Under the pieces are notes generated by a model. That model was not told the DNA's origin. It was given only the letters and a program-made list of their open reading frames with translations, and did not search any database. Made by a program: the position numbers and the translations under genes. From NCBI RefSeq assembly GCF_945859705.1, contig NC_079136.1, positions 95,045,120 to 95,109,119 on the forward strand: a stretch of DNA of 64,000 nt, given 5' to 3'. Below, one piece after another: positions 1-8,037 of the stretch (the first letter of the stretch is position 1; every line of letters starts with the position of its first letter). This DNA is from Episyrphus balteatus (Eukaryota > Arthropoda > Insecta > Diptera > Syrphidae).

Positions 1-259
1 CTTTCTAGGACCAGGGGTTTAGTCAGGGTATACATTTATATACTTTTATTAATTTTTTGCGTTCCTTATTTTTCCAAAGTAAACTAATAAAAAATATGAA
101 GAGTAAGATTGCGATATTAATCTATTCTTTTTATTTTCAGTACAAATGCAAAAACAAACACGCGATTTTAGTTTCCAATTTTACTGTCTTCAATTAGAAG
201 TAGAAGACGACGATGACATAAGGTACTTGAGAGCTGAGACGATAAACAAAATTTCAGAA

Positions 260-309
260 AAAAATGTGGAACGCTTCACGATTTTGCGTGTCATCCTTGC
301 GCAGGGGCC

Positions 310-349
<40 letters not shown>

Positions 350-366
350 TCTGCCGAAGCAAGAAC
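260..366 (-). ncRNA. U6: U6 spliceosomal snRNA, copy 1
   Basis: U6 RNA pairs with the 5' splice site and with U2 and forms the catalytic core of the spliceosome. On the minus strand the gene begins GTTCTTGCTTCGGCAGAACA, the capped 5' stem-loop. It contains the invariant ATACAGAGA box that contacts the 5' splice site and the AGC triad in GATTAGCATGG. It ends GCGTTCCACATTTTT, where the T-run is both the La-binding tail and the Pol III terminator. At 107 nt it has the normal fly U6 length, and from memory it agrees with fly U6 throughout. It lies head to head with the tRNA-Val gene at 618 and has a complete Pol III snRNA promoter upstream, so it is probably functional. An almost identical copy lies at 6305-6411. 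Confidence 0.97.
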
Positions 367-387
367 AAATGGTAAGTAATTGATATT

Positions 388-428
388 TTATATAAATTAC
401 CTTTTAACGAAAAAAAATCTGCGAATTG
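388..428 (-). promoter_or_regulatory. U6 copy 1 promoter: PSEA and TATA box
   Basis: Upstream of the U6 start (position 366) the minus strand carries a PSEA-like element at 408-428, CAATTCGCAGATTTTTTTTC, at about -42 to -62. A TATA box (TTTATATAAA) lies near 388-398, about -22 to -32. In flies this spacing and the presence of the TATA box set Pol III rather than Pol II choice. The core CAGATTTTTTTTCG is also present at the same distance from the second U6 copy, while the surrounding bases differ, which supports a functional site. Confidence 0.85.
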
Positions 429-617
429 TTTGCATAGAAATATAACATAATTAAAATCTAAAAATTCATTTTAAGAAACATAGAAAAAAAGGTTTAGATA
501 TTAGTTTATAATAAAATTATATGTATATGTTGTGTATATAATTAAGTAAATACTCAAACCTTAGCACTCAATGTTATACGTATACACAAATTATAAGAAT
601 ATAACATTGCAGACATG

Positions 618-690
618 GTTTCCGTGGTGTAGTGGTTATCACATCCGCCTAACACGCGGAAGGCCCCCGGTTCGATCCCGGGCGGAAACA
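618..690 (+). tRNA. tRNA-Val-AAC: tRNA-Val (anticodon AAC), copy 1
   Basis: A 73-nt cloverleaf without an intron. The acceptor stem is GTTTCCG paired with CGGAAAC, with A as discriminator base. The anticodon stem TCCGC/GCGGA holds loop CTAACAC with anticodon AAC at 651-653. The T stem CCCGG/CCGGG holds loop TTCGATC. The A box (TGGTGTAGTGG, 625-635) and B box (GGTTCGATCCC, 669-679) are intact and a T-run follows at 698, so Pol III transcription is expected. No CCA is encoded, as normal for a eukaryotic nuclear gene. It is transcribed away from the U6 gene at 260-366. An identical gene lies at 6677-6749. Confidence 0.97.
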
Positions 691-697
691 GTATATA

Positions 698-704
698 TTT
701 TTTT
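698..704 (+). terminator. Pol III terminator of tRNA-Val copy 1
   Basis: Seven T residues begin 8 nt after the discriminator base, as expected for a Pol III stop signal. Confidence 0.8.
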
Positions 705-735
705 GTATTGAAAAAAAAAAACCCAAATATTTCTA

Positions 736-884
736 TAGTTTGGTTTCAAATTTGTATCAATAAAATTTTGATTGTTAACTTGACAATTTTTTTTTTTAAC
801 TACCGATTTTTAAAGTTACATATTTTAAAAATTTCCAAGTAAACAAACAAAATTTTTATTTGTTTTTTATGTTGAACTTGATAA
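736..884. repeat. Left part of dispersed palindromic repeat (family P), copy 1
   Basis: This segment (AGTTTGGTTTCAAATTTGTA onward, with TTGACAATTTTT and CCGATTTTTAAA) matches the central palindrome of a dispersed family seen at 30540-30650 and 41240-41390. The matching inverted part (TTTGAAACCAAACTTTAGAA) is at 4640. The two halves are separated by the nested insertions at 885-4622. I call this family P. Its full form is a palindrome whose outer arms carry about 150-bp tandem units. Confidence 0.65.
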
Positions 885-1546
885 TTATTTTATTTATTAC
901 CTTCTTTGTTTTGCATGGGCGTAGCTAGAGATTTTATCTAGGGTGGGCCAGATGATATCGTCCACCTGAAGCCATGCATTTTTTTTTACTTTGCTCCCTA
1001 CAGCTACAATGGCAAATTATTCGCCAAGCTCTGTTGTTTAAAATAACTTAAAATTTGTCAAAAATAATGGTTGTGTAACTCAATTCTTTTGAAAAAAGGT
1101 GTTTTTTGATTAATGGTATCGTATTTTGTTAATATCATTCAATATAAAGAGGAATCAACTCCAATTACGCAATATATCTTCGATAGTTACTGTTTTTTGT
1201 TTTTATATTGTGTGGTGTTAGGTATATGGAATTATTTTTTTTAAAAGCTTGTTATCTCGAAATGCAATTGGATGGAGTTACAGCACTTTTATTTTGATGG
1301 ACACACATGTTGAATTCATTCAAAATATATGACAGCGATTGGCTTTAAAAACTGACCTTACCAAGCTTTCAATTTTATTTTATTTGCTTTATATTTTTAC
1401 TTAAGGTGCTCTTGAAACCTAAGCCGAAATGTAGGAAATTAAATTTTGGGCATTGGGTTAAGTTAAGAAATTTGAATGTCTGGTTAGTAAAAAAAATTAT
1501 CTTTGGCTTAATTTACCTGTGTGAATTTGAATACATTTTTAACGTA

Positions 1547-2400
1547 GGGGAAAGGTGCGAACAGTGAGACAGTGCAAACAGTGAGACACTCCAATTTTCT
1601 CTTTTCTGAAAATAAGCACAGTAACGCTAGTTTGGGTCAAAACGTTTATTTCCCCGTCTGCGTCTTTTAATTTTGTCCCGACTAAATTAAAGCTGTTCAT
1701 TTTCCTACACCGTAAAATATCACACAAAATCAGGTGAAAGTAGTTTTTGGAGTGTTATAAAAAGAGTGTATAACACAAAAAAATCTGGTTAGTGGACAGA
1801 ACTTTTTTTAAATATAGGTATATTATATTTGTATGTTCTTTCATAAAAAAATATCATGTAATAAGAATTCTTTCTCATTTTTTGTAATTTTATAATTTTC
1901 CGAAAAATGACAAAAAGTAAACAGTGAGACATTATGTAAAAGCAAACAGTGAGACATAGATTTTTTAAAAAGCAAACAGTGAGACATAAATTAAAAAAAA
2001 AAATGTATTATATTAGCATGCCTTCAATATGATGTCGTAGTTTTTTTCTTTCGTTTTTTTTTTGGCTTTTTGTTATTTTTTTTTGAAAAAATGGGTTAAA
2101 GTAACATGAATTAATTAATTATATACTTGTCAATTACCTAATTATTTGATGTTTTCGTTAATTTTTTTCACCTAAGAATGTCTCACTGATCGCACCCCTT
2201 GCAAACAGTGAGACGTTTTGACTTTTTCTACATTTTAGTCCAATGTGATGCTCTCATTCATTCTTTAACTTCAAGTTTTTTTGCAACATTAAGATAAAAT
2301 ATGTCTTAAACTGTCTTTAAAGTTTCGTTAAGCTATCTTGAAAACATTCTAAGATATACCAATTTAAAAAAAGGGTGTCTCACTGTCCGCACCTCTCCCC
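1547..2400. mobile_element. TA-target MITE with CAGTGAGAC subterminal repeats
   Basis: Inverted ends of about 26 bp (GGGGAAAGGTGCGAACAGTG at left, the inverse of CACTGTCCGCACCTCTCCCC at right) are flanked by TA at 1545-1546 and 2401-2402. The interior has no credible coding frame. The motif CAGTGAGAC occurs six times directly (two near 1560, three in 1920-1985, one near 2206) and twice inverted (near 2178 and at the right end). Such arrays are typical transposase-binding sites. The element at 57338-58263 has nearly the same outermost bases and the same TA target. Confidence 0.8.
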
Positions 2401-2471
2401 TAGATATATTTTTTTTTTCTGCAAAACAAAAGAATTAATGATGTCAAATTAATTTATAAATATTAACATAA

Positions 2472-3177
2472 CGTCGGTCTCATGAGAAAACCTCGTAACC
2501 AGCGTTACCACTTGCAGAAAAAAAGTCGAAGTAGATTTGAAGAAAAAATGGAAGTAGATTGAGAAAAATCGAAGTAGATTTCAAAATATCCTTTTTTTAA
2601 TAAAAATCTATTTAAAAAAAAATTATTCTCTTAAATTTCTTTAAGTTAAATAATTTAATTAGTAAAAACAACTAAAACCAAAGTTTAGAATTCTTTCAAA
2701 CTATATATTTTCGGTATAAATATATTTCTATACATTATTTTATAACAATTTTTAGTCAAATATTTGGTTTTCTGCAAAAAGAAGTAGAATTGGCTTATAT
2801 TTTGATAATTTGAAGTAGATTGGAACAGAGATTTTAAAATGAAGTAGATTTCGATATTTTTGTGATGGTGCGAAGTAGGGAGTAGATTTAAATTTTTTTT
2901 GAAAAAAAGAAGTAGATCTACTTCAATTGAAGTAAAGTGGTACCACTGCTCGTAACTCCCAAAATCAAAATTTTACAGGACAGACGAAAGAGTAAACAAA
3001 CAACAGAGTATTTGGGAAGAAACGCGCTGTGCAAAATTTGAATTTAAGTCTATTTAGAGTTTTCGGAATGACCCCAAATGTTCTGGGTTGCTCCGCTAAC
3101 ATATTTTCTAAAGAATGGCATTCAAAAGACATTTTTGAAAAAAAGTGGAGTTACGAGGTTTTCTCATGAGACCGACG
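2472..3177. mobile_element. Short TIR element with perfect 28-bp ends, 4-bp target duplication
   Basis: The first 28 bases (from CGTCGGTCTCATGAGAAAAC) are the exact reverse complement of 3150-3177, and weaker similarity continues inward (CTCC). ATAA flanks both sides (2468-2471 and 3178-3181). A hAT MITE sits inside the left end; removing it and one duplicated 8-mer leaves an element of about 249 bp. It is non-coding and non-autonomous. The 4-bp target and CGTCG terminus resemble the element at 32318-34010, but I cannot assign the superfamily. Confidence 0.8.
2500..2948. mobile_element. hAT MITE nested in the TIR element at 2472-3177
   Basis: The ends CAGCGTTACCACTT and CAGTGGTACCACTT (inverted) are hAT-type. 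The 8-bp target duplication CTCGTAAC is exact at 2492-2499 and 2949-2956. The 449-bp interior is non-coding and holds about eight copies of GAAGTAGATT or close variants, probably subterminal transposase-binding repeats. Confidence 0.9.
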
Positions 3178-3466
3178 ATAAGCTTCCAACACACTTTTTC
3201 CTGTGAATTTTATTTTTGTGCCATTCACTAACAATTTTTTTTATCATCAATAAAATAAAACATGTATATTGAAAAATATTAATTTTCCCTAATACACACT
3301 CATAATGTTGCTCTTGACAACTGAAATTATCTTTTCACCTCAAAAGTGTCAAAAATGTATTCTCGTCTTAACATTTTACCCGATTCACACACGGCCTAAA
3401 TATCAAAATAAAGTCTTGTGCCAAAATTTTAAGTTGAAAAAGCTAATTATTGAATCCGGCCTTTGA

Positions 3467-3676
3467 GGGCCAGTTGTACAAATATTAAATCCATGGTTCA
3501 GCAACTTTTATCTTCTGAATTCGGTGGTAAATTTGACTTTTAGCACTGGTTCTAGGTCCATATAGGTTGAAATAGCTAGATCCATTCTTTAAATAAAGTT
3601 GATCCACTGCTCATCCGCCGAAATCGGCGAGTTAAATTCCTGATCCGAAGCTGAACCACGTTTGTACAACTGGCCC
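3467..3676. mobile_element. PIF/Harbinger-like MITE, 210 bp
   Basis: The ends are GGGCCAGTTGTACAAA and its inverse TTTGTACAACTGGCCC. Inner arms also pair (TGGTTCAGC near 3494, GCTGAACCA near 3650). The 3-bp flanks TGA (3464-3466 and 3677-3679) fit a Harbinger-type target. No coding capacity. Confidence 0.75.
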
Positions 3677-4622
3677 TGAGTCTGCTCATATAAACGAGGT
3701 ATGTACTTATACTATAGCAAACAACCTTATAATTCTCAGCAAGCGATATTATGAAAAAAAAAAAAAAACTGTCAGTGGGAGCTAATACCAGACTAAATAC
3801 AGAACTATAATTGTCGGATGAACATGAAACGGACGGCAACAGTGCTCGCAACCGCACTCGACGGAAGAAAACTTATCAAAAAGACAAAGAAAACAACAAC
3901 AAAAACGTGAATTTTACATAAGCTTCCGACTGCTTCCTCCAATTATAGTTCTGGCTTAAAAGTTCCATAGTACTGCCAATTTTTCTAGAGTGGGCCATGG
4001 ATTTTCTAGGGTGGGCCTGGCCCACCCATGACCCCCCCTTCCTACGCGCATGTTGTTTTGCTTCTTTTAGTTCAGATTAAATTAAAAACGCATCTTTTTA
4101 TTTTATAAAATTATTTATTTTTGGCCTATATATTTCGAGGTCTTACTTGCCTCATCTTCAGGGTATAAAAAATAATTACAAATCGTATGTAACTATAAAA
4201 CCGATAAAAAGGATTATACAAACACTTATTATAATCTTATAGTTAATAGAAAAATTCAAAGTAGGTAACTAAATTCAAAATTTCTATAATATTTTTTGAA
4301 CAATACTTTAAAGAATTTTTTAAATTTTTATTAAAATTAATTTTTGATTTTTCAATTCTTTTAAATGTCGAAAAAAATTTTTAGAAAATGGTTCATCTTT
4401 TTTAAAAATATTTTAATGGTAATTTATTTTTTAATTTAAATTATTTGTTAATATAATTTATTAAAACGCATTGTAATTATTTTTTAGACCCTGAAGATGA
4501 GGCAAGTAAGACCTCGAAATATATAGGCCAAAAATAAATAATTTTCTAAAATAAAAAGATGCGTTTTTAATTTAATCTGAACTAAAAGAAGCAAAACAAA
4601 GAAGGTAATAAATAAAACAAAA

Positions 4623-5000
4623 TTTTATTAATACAGATTTGAAACCAAACTTTAGAACTTGGTACATTTTTACATACATCTCAGTACTTTTTGTGCCAGA
4701 ATAATTTCAACATAGTATACCTAACTTGGCTCTTTTTTAACAGTAATGTTTTTGTTGTGATTTCACTACTTTTTGCAAGGTATTGCTGTAGAATTTAATA
4801 TATTTATATTGGATGAAAATTCAGTGGAAATGGGCGGTTGCCACGCCCCCGGGCTTAAGGTCTCAGATTTAAAATGTTTCCTTTGTATAAACTATCAGCT
4901 CTACTATTCTACCAAATTTCAAGATTCTACGATTCAGCGAAAATGGGCGGCTACCAGGCCCCTTTTTTCCTTTGTATACACGACCACAAGACCCATCACC
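4623..5000. repeat. Right part of family P palindromic repeat, copy 1
   Basis: The sequence runs through AACTTGGTAC, CAGTACTTTTTGTGC, TTGGCTCTTTTTT and TTGTTGTGATTTCACTAC, then into two units containing ATGGGCGG, CCACGCCC and CTACCAAATTTCAAGATTCT. The same order, inverted, occurs at 30120-30560 and 40830-41260. The last unit contains the CTACCAAATTTCAAG block that borders the 14-bp satellite elsewhere. An apparent small reading frame here is not supported as a gene. Confidence 0.7.
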
Positions 5001-5751
5001 GTTTAAAATTACAAATTTTTGCGATAGCGGGAAGTTCTCCATAATTTTGATGATCTGTCAGTGAGTAGTTACGGTTTTCGCGATTTTTGAAGCCCTATAT
5101 TTCAGAAACTACTCATTGTAAGAATCTTAAATTTTTGTGAAAAGTTTGGTTTTGGCCCACTCAACAAATGAATTTGAAGTTTCTAGCATCTTTGGTGTGG
5201 GAGTTAGAGGGGGGTCAAAAATGGCCTTTTACAAAAGAAAAAAAAAAAAACAAAAAACAATACACTTATGTAGCTTTAAACAAAAAATAATAAACTAACA
5301 TTACATTACAACAATTACTACTTTTTTTTTTGTAATAAGATCGAAGAATTAGTAATGCATCCAAAGATATACGTCCGCTATTTGCTTCTTAATTAAGTGC
5401 AAGACTCAATTCTTTTTGGAAGAATAAACATTAAATACTTATAGGTATAATGGTTGTATTTTTCTCGGATCACATCTTCAAAAGGAACCATCCCTCTTTT
5501 ATCAGTTTTAAATAATGTAGTTTCATCAGATTCTACGGCTCCGTTGGGATTCTTAAATTGTAAAGCTGTTTTTTTTCAACTTTTCTTTTAAGGTTAGTTT
5601 ATTTAGAAGATTTGCATTTGCTTAATTTAATGAAAATCGGCATTTGTTCAATGACGCGCGTCATTTTTGAAAATTGACACGCGCTACTTTTGGAACTTTA
5701 TCAAAAGTGCCGCCCGTGATTTTTTAAAAATGAAGATCTTAAGGAAGTTTA
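5001..5751. other. Unassigned AT-rich interval
   Basis: No gene is recognised. It contains homopolymer A and T runs (near 5230-5255 and 5321) and a short palindrome ATGACGCGCGTCAT near 5650. Confidence 0.5.
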
Positions 5752-5994
5752 TATCATCTGTAGGAACAATTCTTTTTTGCGAATTTGGTTTATACTTTTT
5801 CATGTCACTAGAACTTTTTTCGATCTCACTATTTTATAGACAATCATACATGAAATTGATGTAGTATATTCCGAGGAATTCGAATATTGTATTGACAATT
5901 CAAAACAAAATTTATTTTCACCCTTATGGACACTTTTTTGTGACCACTTTTAATTTTTGTCCTGCCAAATTCGCACCCGTGTGCCGACAGAGGG
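5752..5994. mobile_element. piggyBac-like MITE, copy 1 (left end decayed)
   Basis: The right end GCACACGGGTGC/CCCTCTGT (seen inverted at 5972-5994) is followed by TTAA at 5995-5998. A second copy at 52397-52634 has an intact left end, TTAA followed by CCCTCTGTATGCACAC, and matches from TCTTTTTTGCGAATTTGG onward. TTAA target and CCCT termini indicate piggyBac. The left end of this copy has diverged. Non-coding. Confidence 0.7.
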
Positions 5995-5998
5995 TTAA

Positions 5999-6304
5999 CA
6001 GAGAAATTTACATTAACACAATTAAAGGTATATCAAAGTAAGCGTTTTCTTAAATCATAGCTATGTGGTGTCAACTTTGCAGGATAAAGCGTTACTGTGG
6101 AATAGTTTTTTTTTCCAAGAATATGCCTACCCAAAAATAACCCCTCAAATTTTCATTATCTTGTTGCGGGAAACCCTGCCTGGAAAGTTTAAATAATAAA
6201 ATTAAATCAATTTACAGAGTTTCTGCAATCACTGCCTTTTTTCTCACCCGCGACATAAAAAAAGACACATAAATTTAAATTTCATACCAAACATAATTTC
6301 AGAA
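5999..6304. other. Interval downstream of U6 copy 2
   Basis: No gene or recognisable repeat. The last bases (ATTTCAGAAAAAAA) repeat the sequence just beyond U6 copy 1 and mark the edge of the duplicated RNA-gene module. Confidence 0.5.
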
Positions 6305-6354
6305 AAAAATGTGGAACGCTTCACGATTTTGCGTGTCATCCTTGCGCAGGGGCC

Positions 6355-6394
<40 letters not shown>

Positions 6395-6411
6395 TCTGCC
6401 GAAGCAAGAAC
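6305..6411 (-). ncRNA. U6: U6 spliceosomal snRNA, copy 2
   Basis: The 107-nt transcribed region is identical to the copy at 260-366 by eye: 5' stem-loop GTTCTTGCTTCGGCAGAACA, ACAGAGA box, AGC triad and terminal T-run. Unlike the RNA, the upstream DNA has diverged except at the PSEA position, showing selection on the RNA and promoter or recent gene conversion. It is paired head to head with tRNA-Val copy 2, repeating the arrangement of copy 1. Probably functional; the weaker TATA box is the only reservation. Confidence 0.97.
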
Positions 6412-6432
6412 AAAAGTGTAGTGAATGATTTT

Positions 6433-6473
6433 GTACATACTTTTCACTATGACGAAAAAAAATCTGGGAACTA
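6433..6473 (-). promoter_or_regulatory. U6 copy 2 promoter: PSEA, weak TATA
   Basis: The PSEA-like TAGTTCCCAGATTTTTTTTC lies at 6453-6473, exactly 42-62 bp upstream of the U6 start as in copy 1. The TATA position holds AGTATGTA, a poor match compared with TTTATATAAA in copy 1, so this copy may be less active or rely more on the PSEA. Confidence 0.75.
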
Positions 6474-6676
6474 TACAAACAGTAAAGAAAAATAAACAGT
6501 GCAATCTACAATTCATTCGAAAAAAAACAAAAACATAGAAAAGTGGCATAATGGTTTAGATACATGGAATTAGTATATAGTAAAACTAAATTTATTCAGT
6601 TAAGTAGATACTCGAACCTTAATCACTCAATATTGTAACTGTATCGAATTTATAACAATATAACACTACAGATATG

Positions 6677-6749
6677 GTTTCCGTGGTGTAGTGGTTATCA
6701 CATCCGCCTAACACGCGGAAGGCCCCCGGTTCGATCCCGGGCGGAAACA
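6677..6749 (+). tRNA. tRNA-Val-AAC: tRNA-Val (anticodon AAC), copy 2
   Basis: The 73-nt gene is identical to 618-690, with anticodon AAC at 6710-6712, complete A and B boxes and a downstream T-run. About 75 bp of 5' flank is also clearly related (GTAGATACTCGAACCTTA here, GTAAATACTCAAACCTTA in copy 1), so the duplication covered the whole U6-tRNA module and was followed by moderate divergence outside the RNA genes. Confidence 0.97.
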
Positions 6750-6753
6750 GTTA

Positions 6754-6762
6754 TTTTTTTTT
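6754..6762 (+). terminator. Pol III terminator of tRNA-Val copy 2
   Basis: Nine consecutive T residues begin 5 nt after the discriminator base. Confidence 0.8.
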
Positions 6763-7099
6763 CAATTTACTTTACATGTTTTTTTTTAATTTCGGCTATA
6801 TATTTGCTGTGTTTTTTTGGCATTGCTATCCGTATCCGCAGTTGGAGTTTACATGTATTGCAAAAAACAACACGCCTGCCGATGATAATAAATCGATAGA
6901 ATTTAGACAAAGTTTCTTTATCTTTGTGTGTTCATAAAAAGCCATTGTACGTGGTTTGAGAGTGGAAATCGTTAGCTTACGATTTTGGTGGCGCTGTTTT
7001 TCTCCATGACAGTACTATAGATTTTATAAACAAAGGGTCCGGTGCACTCATGGGTTTTTTGACACCATTGATACCATTTCATGCTATAATAATTATACA
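6763..7099. other. Unassigned interval
   Basis: Nothing recognised; no coding frame of note and no further RNA gene. Confidence 0.5.
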
Positions 7100-7246
7100 C
7101 AAAGTTGCGTCACTTTGACGCTCGTGCGGTGACGCTCCGTCAGTTTACTGTAGTTGCGATGACGCTGCGGGTAAATTGAAGTAGCGTCATCGCAACACCA
7201 GTAAATTTATGCAGTGTTACCGCACGAGCGTTAAATTGACGCAGCT
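7100..7246. mobile_element. Palindromic MITE (147 bp)
   Basis: The sequence folds on itself from end to end: GTTGCGTCACTTTGACGCTC at left pairs with the inverse of GAGCGTTAAATTGACGCAGC at right, and the inner GTTGCGATGACGCT pairs with AGCGTCATCGCAAC. It is more GC-rich than its surroundings. No target duplication is obvious. Confidence 0.7.
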
Positions 7247-7402
7247 TGAACGAAACAGTGAATTGAATTATAAAAATCTGTAATTCTTCTAAAATACACA
7301 GGAGCCAAAGCTAAGTCTAATCAAAAATTTGGCAGATACGTGTCAAGTTATTTTATTTTTGCTATCTAATAACATAAATATTATTTCAAATACCTTTCGT
7401 GC

Positions 7403-8037
7403 TGATTTTTGGTGAATTATTTCTCAAACATCGAATTTCACGGTTTTGACTTTTAAACATCCATATCTCGAGTAGCAGATTTTTTTACATTTTTGGTTTG
7501 TATGTGTGACTTATATAATTTAATAATATCTATCGATTCCAGTATCAATTTTTATTCTACCACTTTTTGTTAAGGAAATAGCTTGTTGACCTTTTTCTAA
7601 ATTTGCCTCAGTTTCCCCTTCTAAAATGTCAAATTTCTAAAAATCCCGAATATGCAAATTTTTAAATTTAATTTTCTCTGACATAATTTTTTTTTTCTAA
7701 CTTATCAAATAAAAATTATTAAAAAACAATTTCATTCTGATTTTTGGTGAATTATTTCTCAAATATCGAATTGGAGTGTCATAACTTTAAAAAGACTATA
7801 TCTCGAGTTGTAGATTTTTTACATTTTTTAATTGTATATGTGGCTTTCATATTTAAAACATATCTATCGATTCCAATTTCAATTTTATTTCTATCACGTT
7901 TTGTTTAGAAAATAGATTTTTGCCCATTTTCTAAATTCACCTTTGTTAACCCTACTCAAACTTCAAATTTTAAAAAATCCTGAAAATTAAAATTTTCAAA
8001 TTAAATTTCCTATGCCATAATATTTTTTTTATAACTC
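7403..8037. repeat. Diverged 335-bp tandem duplication (1.9 copies)
   Basis: TGATTTTTGGTGAATTATTT begins at 7403 and again at 7738. Matching landmarks recur in order in both copies: TATCTCGAGT, AGATTTTTTACATTTTT, ATCTATCGATTCCA and CATAAT before a T-run. Copies differ by many substitutions, so the duplication is old. No coding function is visible. Confidence 0.75.

Larger units (their letters stand above)
914..4052. mobile_element. hAT-like element, 3.1 kb, with 8-bp target duplication
   Basis: The ends are CATGGGCGTAG at 914 and the imperfect inverted CTACGCGCATG ending at 4052. Subterminal copies of TCTAGGGTGGGCC lie at both ends (about 937 and 3998). The flanks are the direct repeats TTGTTTTG at 906-913 and 4053-4060. 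Deleting the element and one repeat restores the arm preserved in inverted form at about 4590-4612, so the boundaries are well supported. No transposase is visible; the interior is mostly other transposons (1547-2400, 2472-3177, 3467-3676). The 8-bp duplication points to hAT. The imperfect termini make the superfamily call tentative. Confidence 0.72.
885..4622. mobile_element. Foldback element with about 150-bp inverted arms, interrupted by a 3.1-kb insertion
   Basis: The right arm (about 4471-4622) is the reverse complement of a left arm made of about 885-913 joined to 4061-4195. Shared stretches include TTATTTATTACCTTCTTTG, CTTTTAGTTCAGATTAAATT and GGTCTTACTTGCCTCATCTT. The left arm is split exactly by the element at 914-4052. 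The right arm is uninterrupted and therefore preserves the empty site. The loop (4196-4470) is AT-rich with no coding potential. I could not define its own target duplication. Confidence 0.7.

Noticed and set aside
1545..2402. hAT assignment for the GGGGAAAGGTG element
   Set aside because: The 8-bp flanks (TTTTAACG and GATATATT) do not match; only TA is duplicated, as also at 57336-58265.
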